A stretch of DNA of 39,297 bases, taken from Massiliimalia sp050943535 (GTDB taxonomy: Bacteria; Bacillota; Clostridia; Oscillospirales; Ruminococcaceae). Positions 32,025 to 39,297 of this stretch are shown one piece after another. The stretch is taken from the NCBI GenBank assembly GCA_050943535.1, contig JBMNPJ010000016.1, positions 1-39,297 of the forward strand. Reading direction: 5' to 3'. Both the position numbers and the translations under genes were made by a program. The notes beneath the pieces are model-generated. The model was not told the DNA's origin. It did not search any database and worked only from the letters and a program-made list of their open reading frames with translations. The first letter of the stretch is position 1. Every line of letters begins with the position of its first letter.

Positions 32025-33008
32025 ATGGGAAAACTTCGTTTAGCAATTTTAGGTGCGGGAAATATTGCACAGCGCATGGCAGCTACAGCAGTAAATATGC
32101 CGGGAGAGATTGAGCTGGTGGCAGTGGCCTCACGGGAACAGAAAAAGGCGCAGGATTTTGCAGATCGGTATCATATTCCCAATGTGTTTGGCTCTTATGA
32201 AGCAATGCTCATGCAGGACAATATTGATTTGGTGTATGTGGCGACGCCTCATTCTCATCATGCCCAACATGTACGCATGTGTTTGGAATATGGAAAACAC
32301 GTGCTGTGCGAAAAACCGTTTACTCCCAATGAGGCGCAAGCAAGGGAACTGTTTGATCTGGCAAAGCAAAAGGGGCTTTTCGTGATGGAAGCATTCTGGA
32401 GCAGATTGCTTCCGTTTTGGAAAAAGCTGTATGAAATACTGGATGAAGGCAATTTGGGACCTGTCCGGTCTGTACAAGCTGATTTTGGTGGTTACAGCTG
32501 TCAGGTTCCCCGAATGAATCGTCCGGAATTAGCAGGAGGCGCCTTGCTGGATATTGGGGTTTACTGCCTTCATTTTGCAGAGATGGTATTGGGCAGAGAA
32601 ATTCATTCTATGACCAGTGCTGCTCAGCTGACACCAGAAGGAGTAGATGCTCAAAGTACAGCAGTGATCCAGTATCAGAGCGGCGCACTTGCGGTACTGA
32701 GTTCTTCCATGGTAAGTCCCTTAAAAAATCAGGCACTGATTTTCTGTGAAAAAGGGTATATCCGTTTGGATTATTTCTGGAAGGCAGAGAGTATACAGGT
32801 GTTTATTACAGGAAAAGAACAACCGGAAATTTACCATTGTCCGTTGGAAGACAATGGGTTTGAGTGCGAACTGCGGGCAGCAGCCCAGGCAATCGAGCAA
32901 GGGTGGCTGGAATGCCCGGAAATTTCTCATGAAACCACCTTGTTTGTGCTCAGACAGGCGGATGAACTTCGCCGTCAGTGGGGGATGAAATATCCCTTTG
33001 AGGTATAA
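32025..33008 (+). CDS. Gfo/Idh/MocA family oxidoreductase
   Basis: The 327-residue protein has the N-terminal Rossmann motif LAILGAGNIAQRM, the family signature CEKPFTPN (Lys-Pro of the active site), and a C-terminal Gfo/Idh/MocA alpha/beta domain beginning around FGGYSCQVPRMNRPELAGGALLDIG (quoted in part: GGALLDIGVYCLHF). These enzymes oxidise or reduce sugars or related polyols with NAD(P). The closest resemblance is to trans-1,2-dihydrobenzenediol dehydrogenase-like members. The ATG at 32025, with AGAGG 9 bases upstream, is preferred to that at 32016. The next gene starts one base after the stop. The substrate is unknown. Confidence 0.88.
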   Translation: MGKLRLAILGAGNIAQRMAATAVNMPGEIELVAVASREQKKAQDFADRYHIPNVFGSYEAMLMQDNIDLVYVATPHSHHAQHVRMCLEYGKHVLCEKPFTPNEAQARELFDLAKQKGLFVMEAFWSRLLPFWKKLYEILDEGNLGPVRSVQADFGGYSCQVPRMNRPELAGGALLDIGVYCLHFAEMVLGREIHSMTSAAQLTPEGVDAQSTAVIQYQSGALAVLSSSMVSPLKNQALIFCEKGYIRLDYFWKAESIQVFITGKEQPEIYHCPLEDNGFECELRAAAQAIEQGWLECPEISHETTLFVLRQADELRRQWGMKYPFEV

Positions 33009-33009
33009 C

Positions 33010-33741
33010 ATGATGGATTTAGTAGTTACAACTTGGAATCCGGAAACCTATGGTCAGTTTATGGATTACCTGAATGGCTGTGCAGATGAAAAATATCGGG
33101 CTTTTCACAGTCGGCTGGTTCCCACAGTGGAAAAACTTTTGGGAATCCGGGTGCCTGTGATGCGTTCCATTGCCAAAGAGATTGCCAAAGGAGACTTAGA
33201 CGGTTTTTTATCAATTTGCTCCTATGAGTATTATGAGGAAACCATGATTGCAGGGCTGGCCATTGGATACAATAAAGACTGGGATCAGACATTGAAGCGA
33301 TTGGAGAAATTTGTGCCTAAAATTGACAATTGGGGTGTCTGTGACAGTGTTTGTGCGGGGCTGAAACTGTTTGACCGCTATCCGGAAGAAGGATTTCGGT
33401 GGCTGCAGCAATATGAAACTTCAGAAAAAGAGTTTGAACAGCGGTTCTTATTGGTGATGCTTCTGTTCCATTATCGGAAAAAGCCGTGGCTGGAGCAGGT
33501 GCTGAAGATAGGGTTGTCCATTTATCCAGCTGGATATTACTCCATGATGGGAAAGGCATGGCTGATGGCAGAGTGCTGTATTGATTTTCCGGAACAAAGT
33601 GATCCCTGCCTGGAACGTCTTTCCGGGGAAGGATATGATAAAGCAATCCAGAAAATTCGAGAATCCCGAAAAGTGTCTCTACAGCGAAAAGCAGAGTATT
33701 TACAGAAAAAGCAAAGCAGAAAACAGAAGGAAAGGAACTAG
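33010..33741 (+). CDS. DNA alkylation repair family protein (AlkD-like)
   Basis: The 243-residue all-helical protein matches the HEAT-repeat DNA alkylation repair family (AlkD/AlkC). It has GIRVPVMRSIAKEIAKGD, YYEETMIAGLAIG, the region KIDNWGVCDSVCAGLK around residues 103-118 with the DNA-contacting Trp/Asp, and MGKAWLMAECCIDFPE. Such enzymes excise alkylated bases without flipping them; some relatives have lost that activity. The start at 33010 has GAGG 6 bases upstream, overlapping the end of the previous gene; the in-frame TTG at 32998 is unlikely. rsmE follows after three bases. Confidence 0.85.
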   Translation: MMDLVVTTWNPETYGQFMDYLNGCADEKYRAFHSRLVPTVEKLLGIRVPVMRSIAKEIAKGDLDGFLSICSYEYYEETMIAGLAIGYNKDWDQTLKRLEKFVPKIDNWGVCDSVCAGLKLFDRYPEEGFRWLQQYETSEKEFEQRFLLVMLLFHYRKKPWLEQVLKIGLSIYPAGYYSMMGKAWLMAECCIDFPEQSDPCLERLSGEGYDKAIQKIRESRKVSLQRKAEYLQKKQSRKQKERN

Positions 33742-33744
33742 AAA

Positions 33745-34467
33745 ATGCCGAAATTTTTTTGCGATCCTGTTTCTGAAGAACAGATTATTTTAACAGGAGA
33801 AGATGCCCGTCATGCGGGGAAAGTTTTGAGAATTAAGCCAGGAGATCCGGTAACGGTTTCCTCATCCAAAGGCATGGATTATGAATGTGAAGTGGAATAT
33901 GTAACCGGACAGGAGGTTATATTAAAAATTTTATCTTCCGCTCCCAATGATACAGAACCAAAAACAGCAGTTACTTTGTATCAGGCTTTGCCAAAAGGGG
34001 ATAAAATGGATTTGATTGTCCAGAAAGCGGTAGAATTGGGAGTATGCCGAATTGTTCCGGTTTTGACCCATCGATGTGTTTCCCGGCCGGATGAGAAGTC
34101 CATGGAGAAAAAACGCCAGCGGTGGCAGAAGATTGCTGATGAAGCGGCAAAACAATGCGGACGGGGAAAACTGGTGCCGGTTTGTTCGCTGCTTTCTTGG
34201 AAAGAGGCAGTCAATGAAGCAGCAGGGCTGGAAACGGCGTTGCTCTGCTATGAAAAAGGCGGAGCCAGATTAAATCAGATTGTCGATGAAAAAGCAAAAG
34301 AAATTGGGATTTTTATTGGTTCAGAGGGCGGTTTTGAAGCGGAAGAAGTATTGGATGCAGAACAAGCGGGAATTAAGACTGCTACTTTGGGAAAACTGAT
34401 TTTGCGGTGTGAGACAGCGCCTTTGGCTGCAATCGCAGTTATTATGAATATTACTGGAAATTTATGA
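33745..34467 (+). CDS. rsmE: 16S rRNA (uracil1498-N3)-methyltransferase
   Basis: RsmE methylates U1498 of 16S rRNA using SAM. The 240-residue SPOUT-type protein has the N-terminal PUA-like part (DARHAGKVLRIKPGD), and the C-terminal knot motifs IGSEGGFEAEEV and LGKLILRCETAPLAAI, all at the expected positions. It is the third gene of a tight operon, with AAAGGAAC before the ATG. Length is normal. Confidence 0.95.
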   Translation: MPKFFCDPVSEEQIILTGEDARHAGKVLRIKPGDPVTVSSSKGMDYECEVEYVTGQEVILKILSSAPNDTEPKTAVTLYQALPKGDKMDLIVQKAVELGVCRIVPVLTHRCVSRPDEKSMEKKRQRWQKIADEAAKQCGRGKLVPVCSLLSWKEAVNEAAGLETALLCYEKGGARLNQIVDEKAKEIGIFIGSEGGFEAEEVLDAEQAGIKTATLGKLILRCETAPLAAIAVIMNITGNL

Positions 34468-34525
34468 CAGAAATTTGTTACAGTTTGTCAATAGAATTTC
34501 TGAAAAAATATTTCAAAATAAAGCC

Positions 34526-34554
34526 TTGTTAATTTCATAATTGAGGTATATAAT
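34526..34554 (+). promoter_or_regulatory. Promoter of the small membrane protein gene
   Basis: TTGTTA (34526-34531) and TATAAT (34549-34554), 17 bp apart, about 40 bases before the gene. Confidence 0.7.
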
Positions 34555-34592
34555 AAGGGTAAAATCTAAATGGATGGAGAGGCGGATCATCT

Positions 34593-34838
34593 ATGGAAAA
34601 GAAACATACATGGCTCAAAATTGCGGCAGGTTTAACGACTGCTGTAGGAGCAATTGTAGCGATTACAGCCTATTTCAGAAACAAAAGCAAACGGTTGAAA
34701 GAAGAATTGGATTTTGACAATTCTCTGTATTTTGATGAAGATACCTCTATGTTGGATCAGGATTTAGGGGAAGATGTTTCAGAAGCAGGAATTGAAACAG
34801 ATCCAAATGAAGATGATGAAGAAATCGACAACAAATAA
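34593..34838 (+). CDS. Small single-pass membrane protein with acidic tail
   Basis: The 81-residue protein has a membrane helix near the N-terminus (about residues 9-27), a basic stop-transfer patch (RNKSKRLK) and an acidic, flexible tail (DEDTSMLDQDLGEDVSE and onwards). Basic residues after the helix suggest the tail is cytoplasmic. GGAGAGG precedes the ATG. No family is recognised. It has its own promoter and stands alone before the tRNA-fMet gene. Confidence 0.7.
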   Translation: MEKKHTWLKIAAGLTTAVGAIVAITAYFRNKSKRLKEELDFDNSLYFDEDTSMLDQDLGEDVSEAGIETDPNEDDEEIDNK

Positions 34839-34871
34839 TAATATTTGTTGATTGTTTTTGTGGATTAGGCG

Positions 34872-34928
34872 GAATATTTGAGAAATGGAAACTTTTTTGA
34901 AAAAAGGTATTGCATTTCTCAAATATTC
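34872..34928. repeat. Perfect 16-bp inverted repeat overlapping the tRNA promoter
   Basis: GAATATTTGAGAAATG (34872-34887) is exactly complementary to CATTTCTCAAATATTC (34913-34928), with 25 bases between. The right arm covers part of the -35 box and the spacer of the tRNA-fMet promoter. It could be a terminator of the preceding gene, but without a clear T-run, or an operator for tRNA expression. Confidence 0.6.
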
Positions 34929-34938
34929 ATGCTATTAT
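34910..34938 (+). promoter_or_regulatory. Promoter of tRNA-fMet
   Basis: TTGCAT (34910-34915) and TATTAT (34933-34938) with a 17-bp spacer. The predicted start, near 34945, is about 55 bases before the mature tRNA. Confidence 0.75.
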
Positions 34939-34998
34939 ATATAAGCACTCAGCGAGAGACCTGAGTGAGAAAAAAGCAGAAATGCTTCTATAGAATAT

Positions 34999-35075
<77 letters not shown>

Positions 35076-35080
35076 TTTGA

Positions 35081-35137
35081 ATAGGAGTTAACTTTTGAAC
35101 AGTTTGATTGGACTGCTAAAAGTTAACTCCTATTTTT
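35081..35137 (+). terminator. Terminator after tRNA-fMet
   Basis: ATAGGAGTTAACTTTT (35081-35096) pairs perfectly with 35118-35133, an inner CAGT/ACTG pair extends the stem, and T residues follow. Confidence 0.88.
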
Positions 35138-35181
35138 ATTTGATCAATAAACACCTTTTCTGCTTTTAGCTAATTGGACAC

Positions 35182-36500
35182 CGGTTTTACAAAAATGCTG
35201 AAATTGCAATGTAAATGTAAAAATGTATCCGACTTTTGAACTCTGCATTAGAGTGCAGAGTTTATTTGCTTTTTATAATAGTTTTCTTCAACGGCATTAG
35301 GTGTTTTGTAATTGTCTGCTCGATGGGGCCGTTGGGAATTATAGAAGTTCATGTATTCTTTGATATGCGATTTACAATCTTCAAAAGAACGGTAGGAAGT
35401 ACGATAAATTTCTTCTTGCTTCAGCGAAGCAAAGAATACTTCCATTACCCCATTATCATATGGATTTCTGGGTCCAGAGAAAGATTGGGTCACGTGGTTA
35501 TCCATTAACAATTTGCGAAAAGAATATGAGTTGTATTGACATCCTCTGTCGGAATGAAAAATAAGTTGATTTCCTGGCTTACGATCTTTAAATGCTTGTT
35601 TGAAAGTTGCGGTTACGAGCTGTGTACTTGCATTTGATGATATTTTGTATGCGATAACCTTTCTCGAAAATAGATCCAGAATGGCACAAAGGTAATATGT
35701 TTTATGAGAGAACACAAATTGCGTACAATCGCTCACCCAAATAAGATTAGGCGCTTCCGCTTCAAAGTTTTGTTTTAAAATATTAGTATGTTCGTGTAAC
35801 TTTATCCAATTTTGGTAATCTTTCTTTGCTCTTGAGCGCAAACTTTTCAGTCCCATTTCTTTCATGAGTCCACGTACCATTTTTTTGCTTGTGTGATAAC
35901 CCTGAGAATGTAAGACTGACAAAATTTTATCCGAACCAAAAAGTCCATGGCTTTCTTCATATATTTTGCTTATAGCCTCCGAAAGTTCTGTCCTTCTTTG
36001 GACGTAGGAACTGTTTTGCTTTTTATTGCGTAAAACATGATTGTAAAATGTCCCTCGGTTAACATCAAGAGCCTCACAAAGTACATGCACGCTGTATTTC
36101 CCATATAATTTTTCAAGTTCATAAAGTTTAGTTTTTAGAGGCGAATTAGGGGTACAATTGACTGATTTTAATACTTCGCAGATTTGTTGTGACTTCTTAT
36201 ATTTTCGTTGCAAATTGTCTAACGTCTTTTTAAGTGTAATATCATTTAAATCGTCAAGTCCTTTGTACTGCTTTATCCAATAATAAATCGTGCTTCTTGG
36301 TACACCGGTTTCTTTGATAATGTCGCAGACGGCTTCGCCATTGCGAAATTTGGAACAGCATTCTCTGATAATATCTATGGTATAACTACTCCTTGCCATT
36401 TTTTCACTCCTATTAAAAAAATTATACAAGTCATTATATCAAATGTTATATGGAAAATCTTGAAATGTACGCTATAAACATAGATAATACTAATTTGACA
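35182..36500 (-). mobile_element. IS3-family insertion sequence, ends not resolved
   Basis: The element is defined by its transposase gene. I could not find convincing terminal inverted repeats. The right end may be the CA at 36499-36500, since IS3 elements end in CA. An imperfect direct repeat, CTAATTGGACA at 35170-35180 and CTAATTTGACA at 36490-36500, is the only sequence pair found flanking the gene. The limits given are therefore only approximate. Confidence 0.5.
35248..36399 (-). CDS. IS3-family transposase, single fused reading frame
   Basis: The 383-residue protein has an N-terminal helix-turn-helix (GEAVCDIIKETGVPRSTIYYW, quoted in part: TGVPRSTIYYWIKQ), an HTH_21-like region and an rve integrase core. 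The catalytic triad is present: Asp in WVSDCTQF, Asp in HSDRGCQY, and Glu in PYDNGVMEVFFASLK. Most IS3 elements use two overlapping frames joined by -1 frameshifting; here both parts are in one frame and appear intact. The start at 36399 has AGGAGTG 6 bases upstream; an extension to 36429 is unlikely. The gene sits between tRNA-fMet and a probable defence module, supporting acquisition of this region. Confidence 0.93.
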   Translation of the reverse strand: MARSSYTIDIIRECCSKFRNGEAVCDIIKETGVPRSTIYYWIKQYKGLDDLNDITLKKTLDNLQRKYKKSQQICEVLKSVNCTPNSPLKTKLYELEKLYGKYSVHVLCEALDVNRGTFYNHVLRNKKQNSSYVQRRTELSEAISKIYEESHGLFGSDKILSVLHSQGYHTSKKMVRGLMKEMGLKSLRSRAKKDYQNWIKLHEHTNILKQNFEAEAPNLIWVSDCTQFVFSHKTYYLCAILDLFSRKVIAYKISSNASTQLVTATFKQAFKDRKPGNQLIFHSDRGCQYNSYSFRKLLMDNHVTQSFSGPRNPYDNGVMEVFFASLKQEEIYRTSYRSFEDCKSHIKEYMNFYNSQRPHRADNYKTPNAVEENYYKKQINSAL

Positions 36501-36783
36501 AAAAATGAACGATTACTTTAGTTGCAGAATTATAGAGCAATAAACCGTCCTATCGGAAGAAAAATAGAAATACAGTTTATTCGGAGGATTTTCTATAGTA
36601 GGTAATATTCCGAAGAAATAATTATTAGATAGAAAAAGATCACCGATTCCTGCGTAAAGAAATATCTTCATCGGATTTTTGTTTTTAAAAATCAAACTTA
36701 AAAGCGGTTATACCGACAATTGATCATGGATTCTCAATGTGATATAATTATTTTGGATTGGTATAGGATGGGGTGAGGTGGAT
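36400..36783 (+). promoter_or_regulatory. Intergenic region upstream of the defence-like module
   Basis: No convincing gene is seen in this very AT-rich gap; a 60-codon leftward frame at 36513-36695 has no family and no good ribosome binding site. The right end carries a promoter: TTGATC at 36720-36725 and TATAAT at 36743-36748, 17 bp apart. A GAGG ribosome binding site follows five bases before the ATG at 36784. Confidence 0.6.
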
Positions 36784-37440
36784 ATGAAAAGTCGAAAAGC
36801 GGATGCAGTATTATTTGGATTTGATTTTCAAGTTAATGCTGCTATTGTACTTATGTTAGAAAACATAAAAGAATTAGGTTGGTTGAGATTAGAAGGAAAT
36901 GATGAAGATATCGAACTTACCCTTACAAATGATAGAAAAATTTTAGCTCAGGCTAAAGCTGTGGTGAATAGTAGCTCTGATTTTTCTCATGTGAGAGGAA
37001 ATTTAAAAAAGGCTTTAGAATCTTTGTCTTCTGGTGGTCAAGAGAAAAATATACAGCAGTTTATTCTTATTACTAACTCTCCAAATCCTTTTAATGACAA
37101 TAAATCCCGTAGTGCATTTTGGGGACCGACTCACAGAAACTTTGCAGATTTACCTCCCTCTGCGCAAAAAATTGTGAAAGGATATTTAGAAGATATAAAT
37201 AAACCATTGGATGTTCAAAAATTTATGGTGCAAGTGCTTCCTTTTGAAACTGATGATGAAGCAGAACGATATAAAGTTGTTATGCAGGTTATTAATGACT
37301 TTATAGGAGAATTGAATATAAATACTTCACCGGGTTTAGGCAAACAGCTATTTCAGGTGTGGCATAATGATATTTTCACTAATGGATCTAAAAAAGATGC
37401 TGATATAAAGTTAGGTAAAAAAGTGTTATCTGGCCTATAA
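36784..37440 (+). CDS. DUF4297/Cap4-like PD-(D/E)xK nuclease, N-terminal part (frame 0)
   Basis: The 218-residue product starts MKSRKADAVLFGFDFQVNAA. The pattern GFDFQ (residues 12-16), then EGNDEDIEL (37-45) and AQAKA (55-59), matches the restriction-endonuclease core of DUF4297-type nucleases, with Glu37 or Asp42 and Gln56-x-Lys58 as the likely metal-binding and catalytic residues. Such domains cut DNA in CBASS (Cap4), Lamassu and ABC-three-component systems. The frame stops after LGKKVLSGL. Directly at that point the -1 frame opens and continues for 124 codons (37419-37790), with no start codon of its own. The full protein is therefore probably about 335 residues, reached by slippage on the run AAAAAA at 37417-37422. 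GAGG sets the ATG; an in-frame GTG at 36778 is less likely. Confidence 0.75.
   Translation: MKSRKADAVLFGFDFQVNAAIVLMLENIKELGWLRLEGNDEDIELTLTNDRKILAQAKAVVNSSSDFSHVRGNLKKALESLSSGGQEKNIQQFILITNSPNPFNDNKSRSAFWGPTHRNFADLPPSAQKIVKGYLEDINKPLDVQKFMVQVLPFETDDEAERYKVVMQVINDFIGELNINTSPGLGKQLFQVWHNDIFTNGSKKDADIKLGKKVLSGL
37417..37424 (+). other. Candidate -1 frameshift site
   Basis: Frame 0 reads GGT AAA AAA GTG. The six A residues (37417-37422) let tRNA-Lys on the second AAA slip back by one base onto another AAA. After slippage the next codon is AGT and reading continues to 37790. One extra A in the run would join both frames permanently. The element is not the textbook A-AAA-AAG in the right phase, so it could be a programmed site, a phase-variable tract, a decayed gene or a sequencing error. 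Confidence 0.5.
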
Positions 37441-37790
37441 TAGTTATAGAAACAGATGTCACACGTTGTGATAATGTTGTTCTTGAGGAACTTGATATAG
37501 GACTTTATGATGAGGTAGTCCGGTTATATAGAGAAATCATAGATTCTTATTGTGAACGTATTGACTTTTTTACAAAAGTACTTTTTGACTTTAAAAGCTT
37601 TTCCAGTGATAAGAAGCCAAAGGAGAAATACTTGGATTTTATAGAGAATACTTGGGAAAAATACAGATCGGAAGTAACGGTAGATAGTATGGACTTAGAT
37701 ATTCAAAAAGTATTAACTCAGACGATTCTCTATAATATTCTTCGTCGAAGAATTCTTATTGATAAAATAAAGCAGGCGGTGAATTTATGA
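37419..37790 (+). CDS. Hidden C-terminal part of the nuclease in the -1 frame
   Basis: Read in the -1 frame, 37419-37790 is open for 123 codons and gives KSVIWPIIVIETDVTRCDN, then EELDIGLYDEVVRLYREII and so on to IKQAVNL. The composition is that of a real helical domain, with regular hydrophobic spacing. There is no ATG before 37689 and no GTG or TTG at the beginning, so it cannot start by itself in the usual way. Its stop overlaps the ATPase start as ATGA (37787-37790), which implies that ribosomes normally translate this frame into the ATPase gene. I read it as the C-terminal domain of the nuclease protein. The alternative is a separate small middle component with an unusual start. Confidence 0.65.
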   Translation, partial: KSVIWPIIVIETDVTRCDNVVLEELDIGLYDEVVRLYREIIDSYCERIDFFTKVLFDFKSFSSDKKPKEKYLDFIENTWEKYRSEVTVDSMDLDIQKVLTQTILYNILRRRILIDKIKQAVNL

Positions 37791-39238
37791 TCTTTCAGTC
37801 AATTCAAATCAAAGAGGGTTTGAATGAGCGTACATTTTCCTTTGTTAAAGGTGTGAACTTGATATTTAGTAAAGAAAACAGCAAAGGGAAAACTACGTTG
37901 CTTCGTTTTATGTTATATTCATTAGGATACAATGTTCCAAATACTCGAAAAATAAGATTTGATCATTGTGAAGTTGTATCCCAGTTATGGTGTGATACAC
38001 TTGGTCATGTAATTCTTTCTCGTTTTAGTAATGATTACATCGAAGCATTTATTAAAAAGGAAAAAATAACTTACGTACTTCCTGACCAACTACATGATTT
38101 ACATAAAATTTTATTCGGCACAGACAATAAAGACATTTTAAATAATATTTTAGGAGCTTTCTATGCCGATCAAGAAAAAGGATGGACTTTATTAAACCGA
38201 GGTACTGTCATCGGAAGTATACGATTTAATATTGAAGAATTGATACGAGGTCTTTCAGGCTGTGATTGTACAGATTTAATCCGCCAAGAAAATCAGCTAA
38301 GCAAAGAACTCGGGAAATATCGTCAAATGTTTAGTGTTGCTAAGTATCGTGAAAGTGTAATCAAAGAAAGCGGAACACTTATTGCTGATGATTATTCGGT
38401 TGAATCAGATGCCGCTATTAATCAATTATTGATACAACAGAAAGCATTACAAAGTGAACTAAAAAGAATCGATAAAACATTGACTGATAATAAAAGGTTT
38501 TGTCGTTTTGTAGCGGAAATGAAGTTAATTGTACAAGGACCTAATGGTATACAAATTCCAGTAACGGAAAACAATATTGTAGGACTTACTGATACAATAG
38601 ATTTTTTAGTAGTAAAAAGGAAAATGATCTCCTATGATTTACGATCTGTAATGCATAGACTAGCGCAGTTGCAAAAAGAGCAAAATAGAGAATCAGAACA
38701 ATTAAAATTTTTTCAATCTGAAAATATGATTGAGATTTTTGACAGAAAAATATCTGCCGTTCCGATAAATGCAGTAGCTATCGAAAAGGAGATAAAAAGA
38801 TTAGAAAAAGCACTTAAAAATATCAGGCAAGAAATATCTTACAAGACAAAATCAAATAGTGTAATTATAAAATCTCTTTATAACAATATGGTAAAATATG
38901 CAACCGAATTAGGTGTTGGTAATAGTGAAACGTTAGCCTCTTCATATTTATTTACTTCAAACTTAAAGGAACTTTCTGGTGCAGTTCCACATAAAACAGT
39001 ATTTGCATTCCGATTAGCATACGTTTTAGAAATTCAAAAAGCATTAAATATGAAGTTACCTATTATTTTAGATTTACCAAGTGGAAAAGAAGTTGATCAA
39101 GCAAATATCCAACTTATGATCAATATTCTTAAAAGAGATTTTTCTGATAATCAGATTATTATTGCTTCCATCTTCCAATACGATTTTTCAGATGTTAATG
39201 TCATTGAAATCAACAATAGATTAATTGAAAATCTATAA
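37787..39238 (+). CDS. SMC/Rad50-like ABC ATPase of a probable defence system
   Basis: The 483-residue protein starts at the ATGA overlap. It has a Walker A-type loop FSKENSKGKTTLLR (Lys35; the first glycines are replaced), a Q-loop in ADQEKGWT (Gln129), coiled-coil stretches at about 164-240 and 275-372, an ABC signature LKELSGAV (393-400), and a Walker B strand LPIILDLPSGKEVD (424-437, Asp429). These features define a small SMC-like ATPase with short coiled coils. Such proteins pair with nucleases in ABC-three-component, Lamassu, Septu and related anti-phage systems. The Walker B strand lacks an adjacent Glu, so the catalytic base may be Glu434. The partner is the DUF4297-like nuclease upstream. 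It is complete in the window; only 59 bases follow. Confidence 0.8.
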   Translation: MIFQSIQIKEGLNERTFSFVKGVNLIFSKENSKGKTTLLRFMLYSLGYNVPNTRKIRFDHCEVVSQLWCDTLGHVILSRFSNDYIEAFIKKEKITYVLPDQLHDLHKILFGTDNKDILNNILGAFYADQEKGWTLLNRGTVIGSIRFNIEELIRGLSGCDCTDLIRQENQLSKELGKYRQMFSVAKYRESVIKESGTLIADDYSVESDAAINQLLIQQKALQSELKRIDKTLTDNKRFCRFVAEMKLIVQGPNGIQIPVTENNIVGLTDTIDFLVVKRKMISYDLRSVMHRLAQLQKEQNRESEQLKFFQSENMIEIFDRKISAVPINAVAIEKEIKRLEKALKNIRQEISYKTKSNSVIIKSLYNNMVKYATELGVGNSETLASSYLFTSNLKELSGAVPHKTVFAFRLAYVLEIQKALNMKLPIILDLPSGKEVDQANIQLMINILKRDFSDNQIIIASIFQYDFSDVNVIEINNRLIENL

Positions 39239-39297
39239 TACTTTTGTTAGTTTTCCTTTGGTATAATCATTTTTATATTATAAAGAACTTTAATATT

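Noticed and set aside
35248..36399. Frameshifted two-frame IS3 transposase (OrfA/OrfB)
   Set aside because: The N-terminal helix-turn-helix and the integrase core are in one continuous frame with all three catalytic residues, so no frameshift is needed.
36513..36695. A leftward 60-codon frame between the transposase and the nuclease gene
   Set aside because: There is no good ribosome binding site, the region is very AT-rich where such frames are frequent, and no domain is visible.

Overview
The window looks like chromosomal DNA of an anaerobic Firmicute of class Clostridia, probably a gut member of the Oscillospiraceae/Ruminococcaceae type. The support is: near-consensus sigma-A promoters with 16-18 bp spacers, strong AGGAGG-like ribosome binding sites, a Firmicute-type lysine riboswitch, the rplU-prp-rpmA arrangement with an L27 that carries a cleavable N-terminal extension, an LTA-synthase-like protein, Mini-RNase III, and glycoside hydrolases suited to host glycans. 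The species cannot be fixed from the sequence alone.

Left part (1-14,300) is core housekeeping. An orphan histidine kinase converges on a leftward queA-tgt-mntP cluster (queuosine synthesis plus a Mn efflux pump). Going right, a lysine riboswitch controls asd-dapA-dapB (lysine/diaminopimelate branch) plus a small zinc-ribbon gene. Next come rplU-prp-rpmA (ribosomal proteins L21 and L27 with the protease that matures L27), obg, mrnC and a YitT-family membrane protein. After these are a tiny Asn/Lys-rich protein, yebC and a leftward ndk.

The middle (14,600-30,000) is envelope and glycan biology. It holds an LTA-synthase-like enzyme, a GH29 alpha-fucosidase converging on a GH42 beta-galactosidase, and between those two a hairpin-rich element bounded by a repeated palindrome. 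Then comes an apparent surface-polymer O-acetylation set (SGNH esterase, DUF4358-like lipoprotein, MBOAT acyltransferase, a second DUF4358-like lipoprotein, DHHW protein). pcrA and an ECF sigma factor/membrane anti-sigma-like pair are interleaved with this set.

The right part (30,000-35,100) has a lipoprotein divergent from a membrane-anchored MerR-type regulator that has its own 19-bp-spacer promoter. These are followed by a Gfo/Idh/MocA oxidoreductase, an AlkD-like DNA repair protein, rsmE, a small membrane protein and the initiator tRNA-fMet.

The last 4 kb, downstream of tRNA-fMet, is visibly more AT-rich and looks acquired. It contains an IS3-family transposase followed by a probable anti-phage module: a DUF4297/Cap4-like PD-(D/E)xK nuclease and a Rad50/SMC-like ABC ATPase. 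The C-terminal third of the nuclease lies in the -1 frame after a run of six A residues. That hidden reading frame has no conventional start codon and overlaps the ATPase start as ATGA. Either the two parts are joined by ribosomal frameshifting or slippage, or the gene is frameshift-inactivated. This is the most interesting item in the window.
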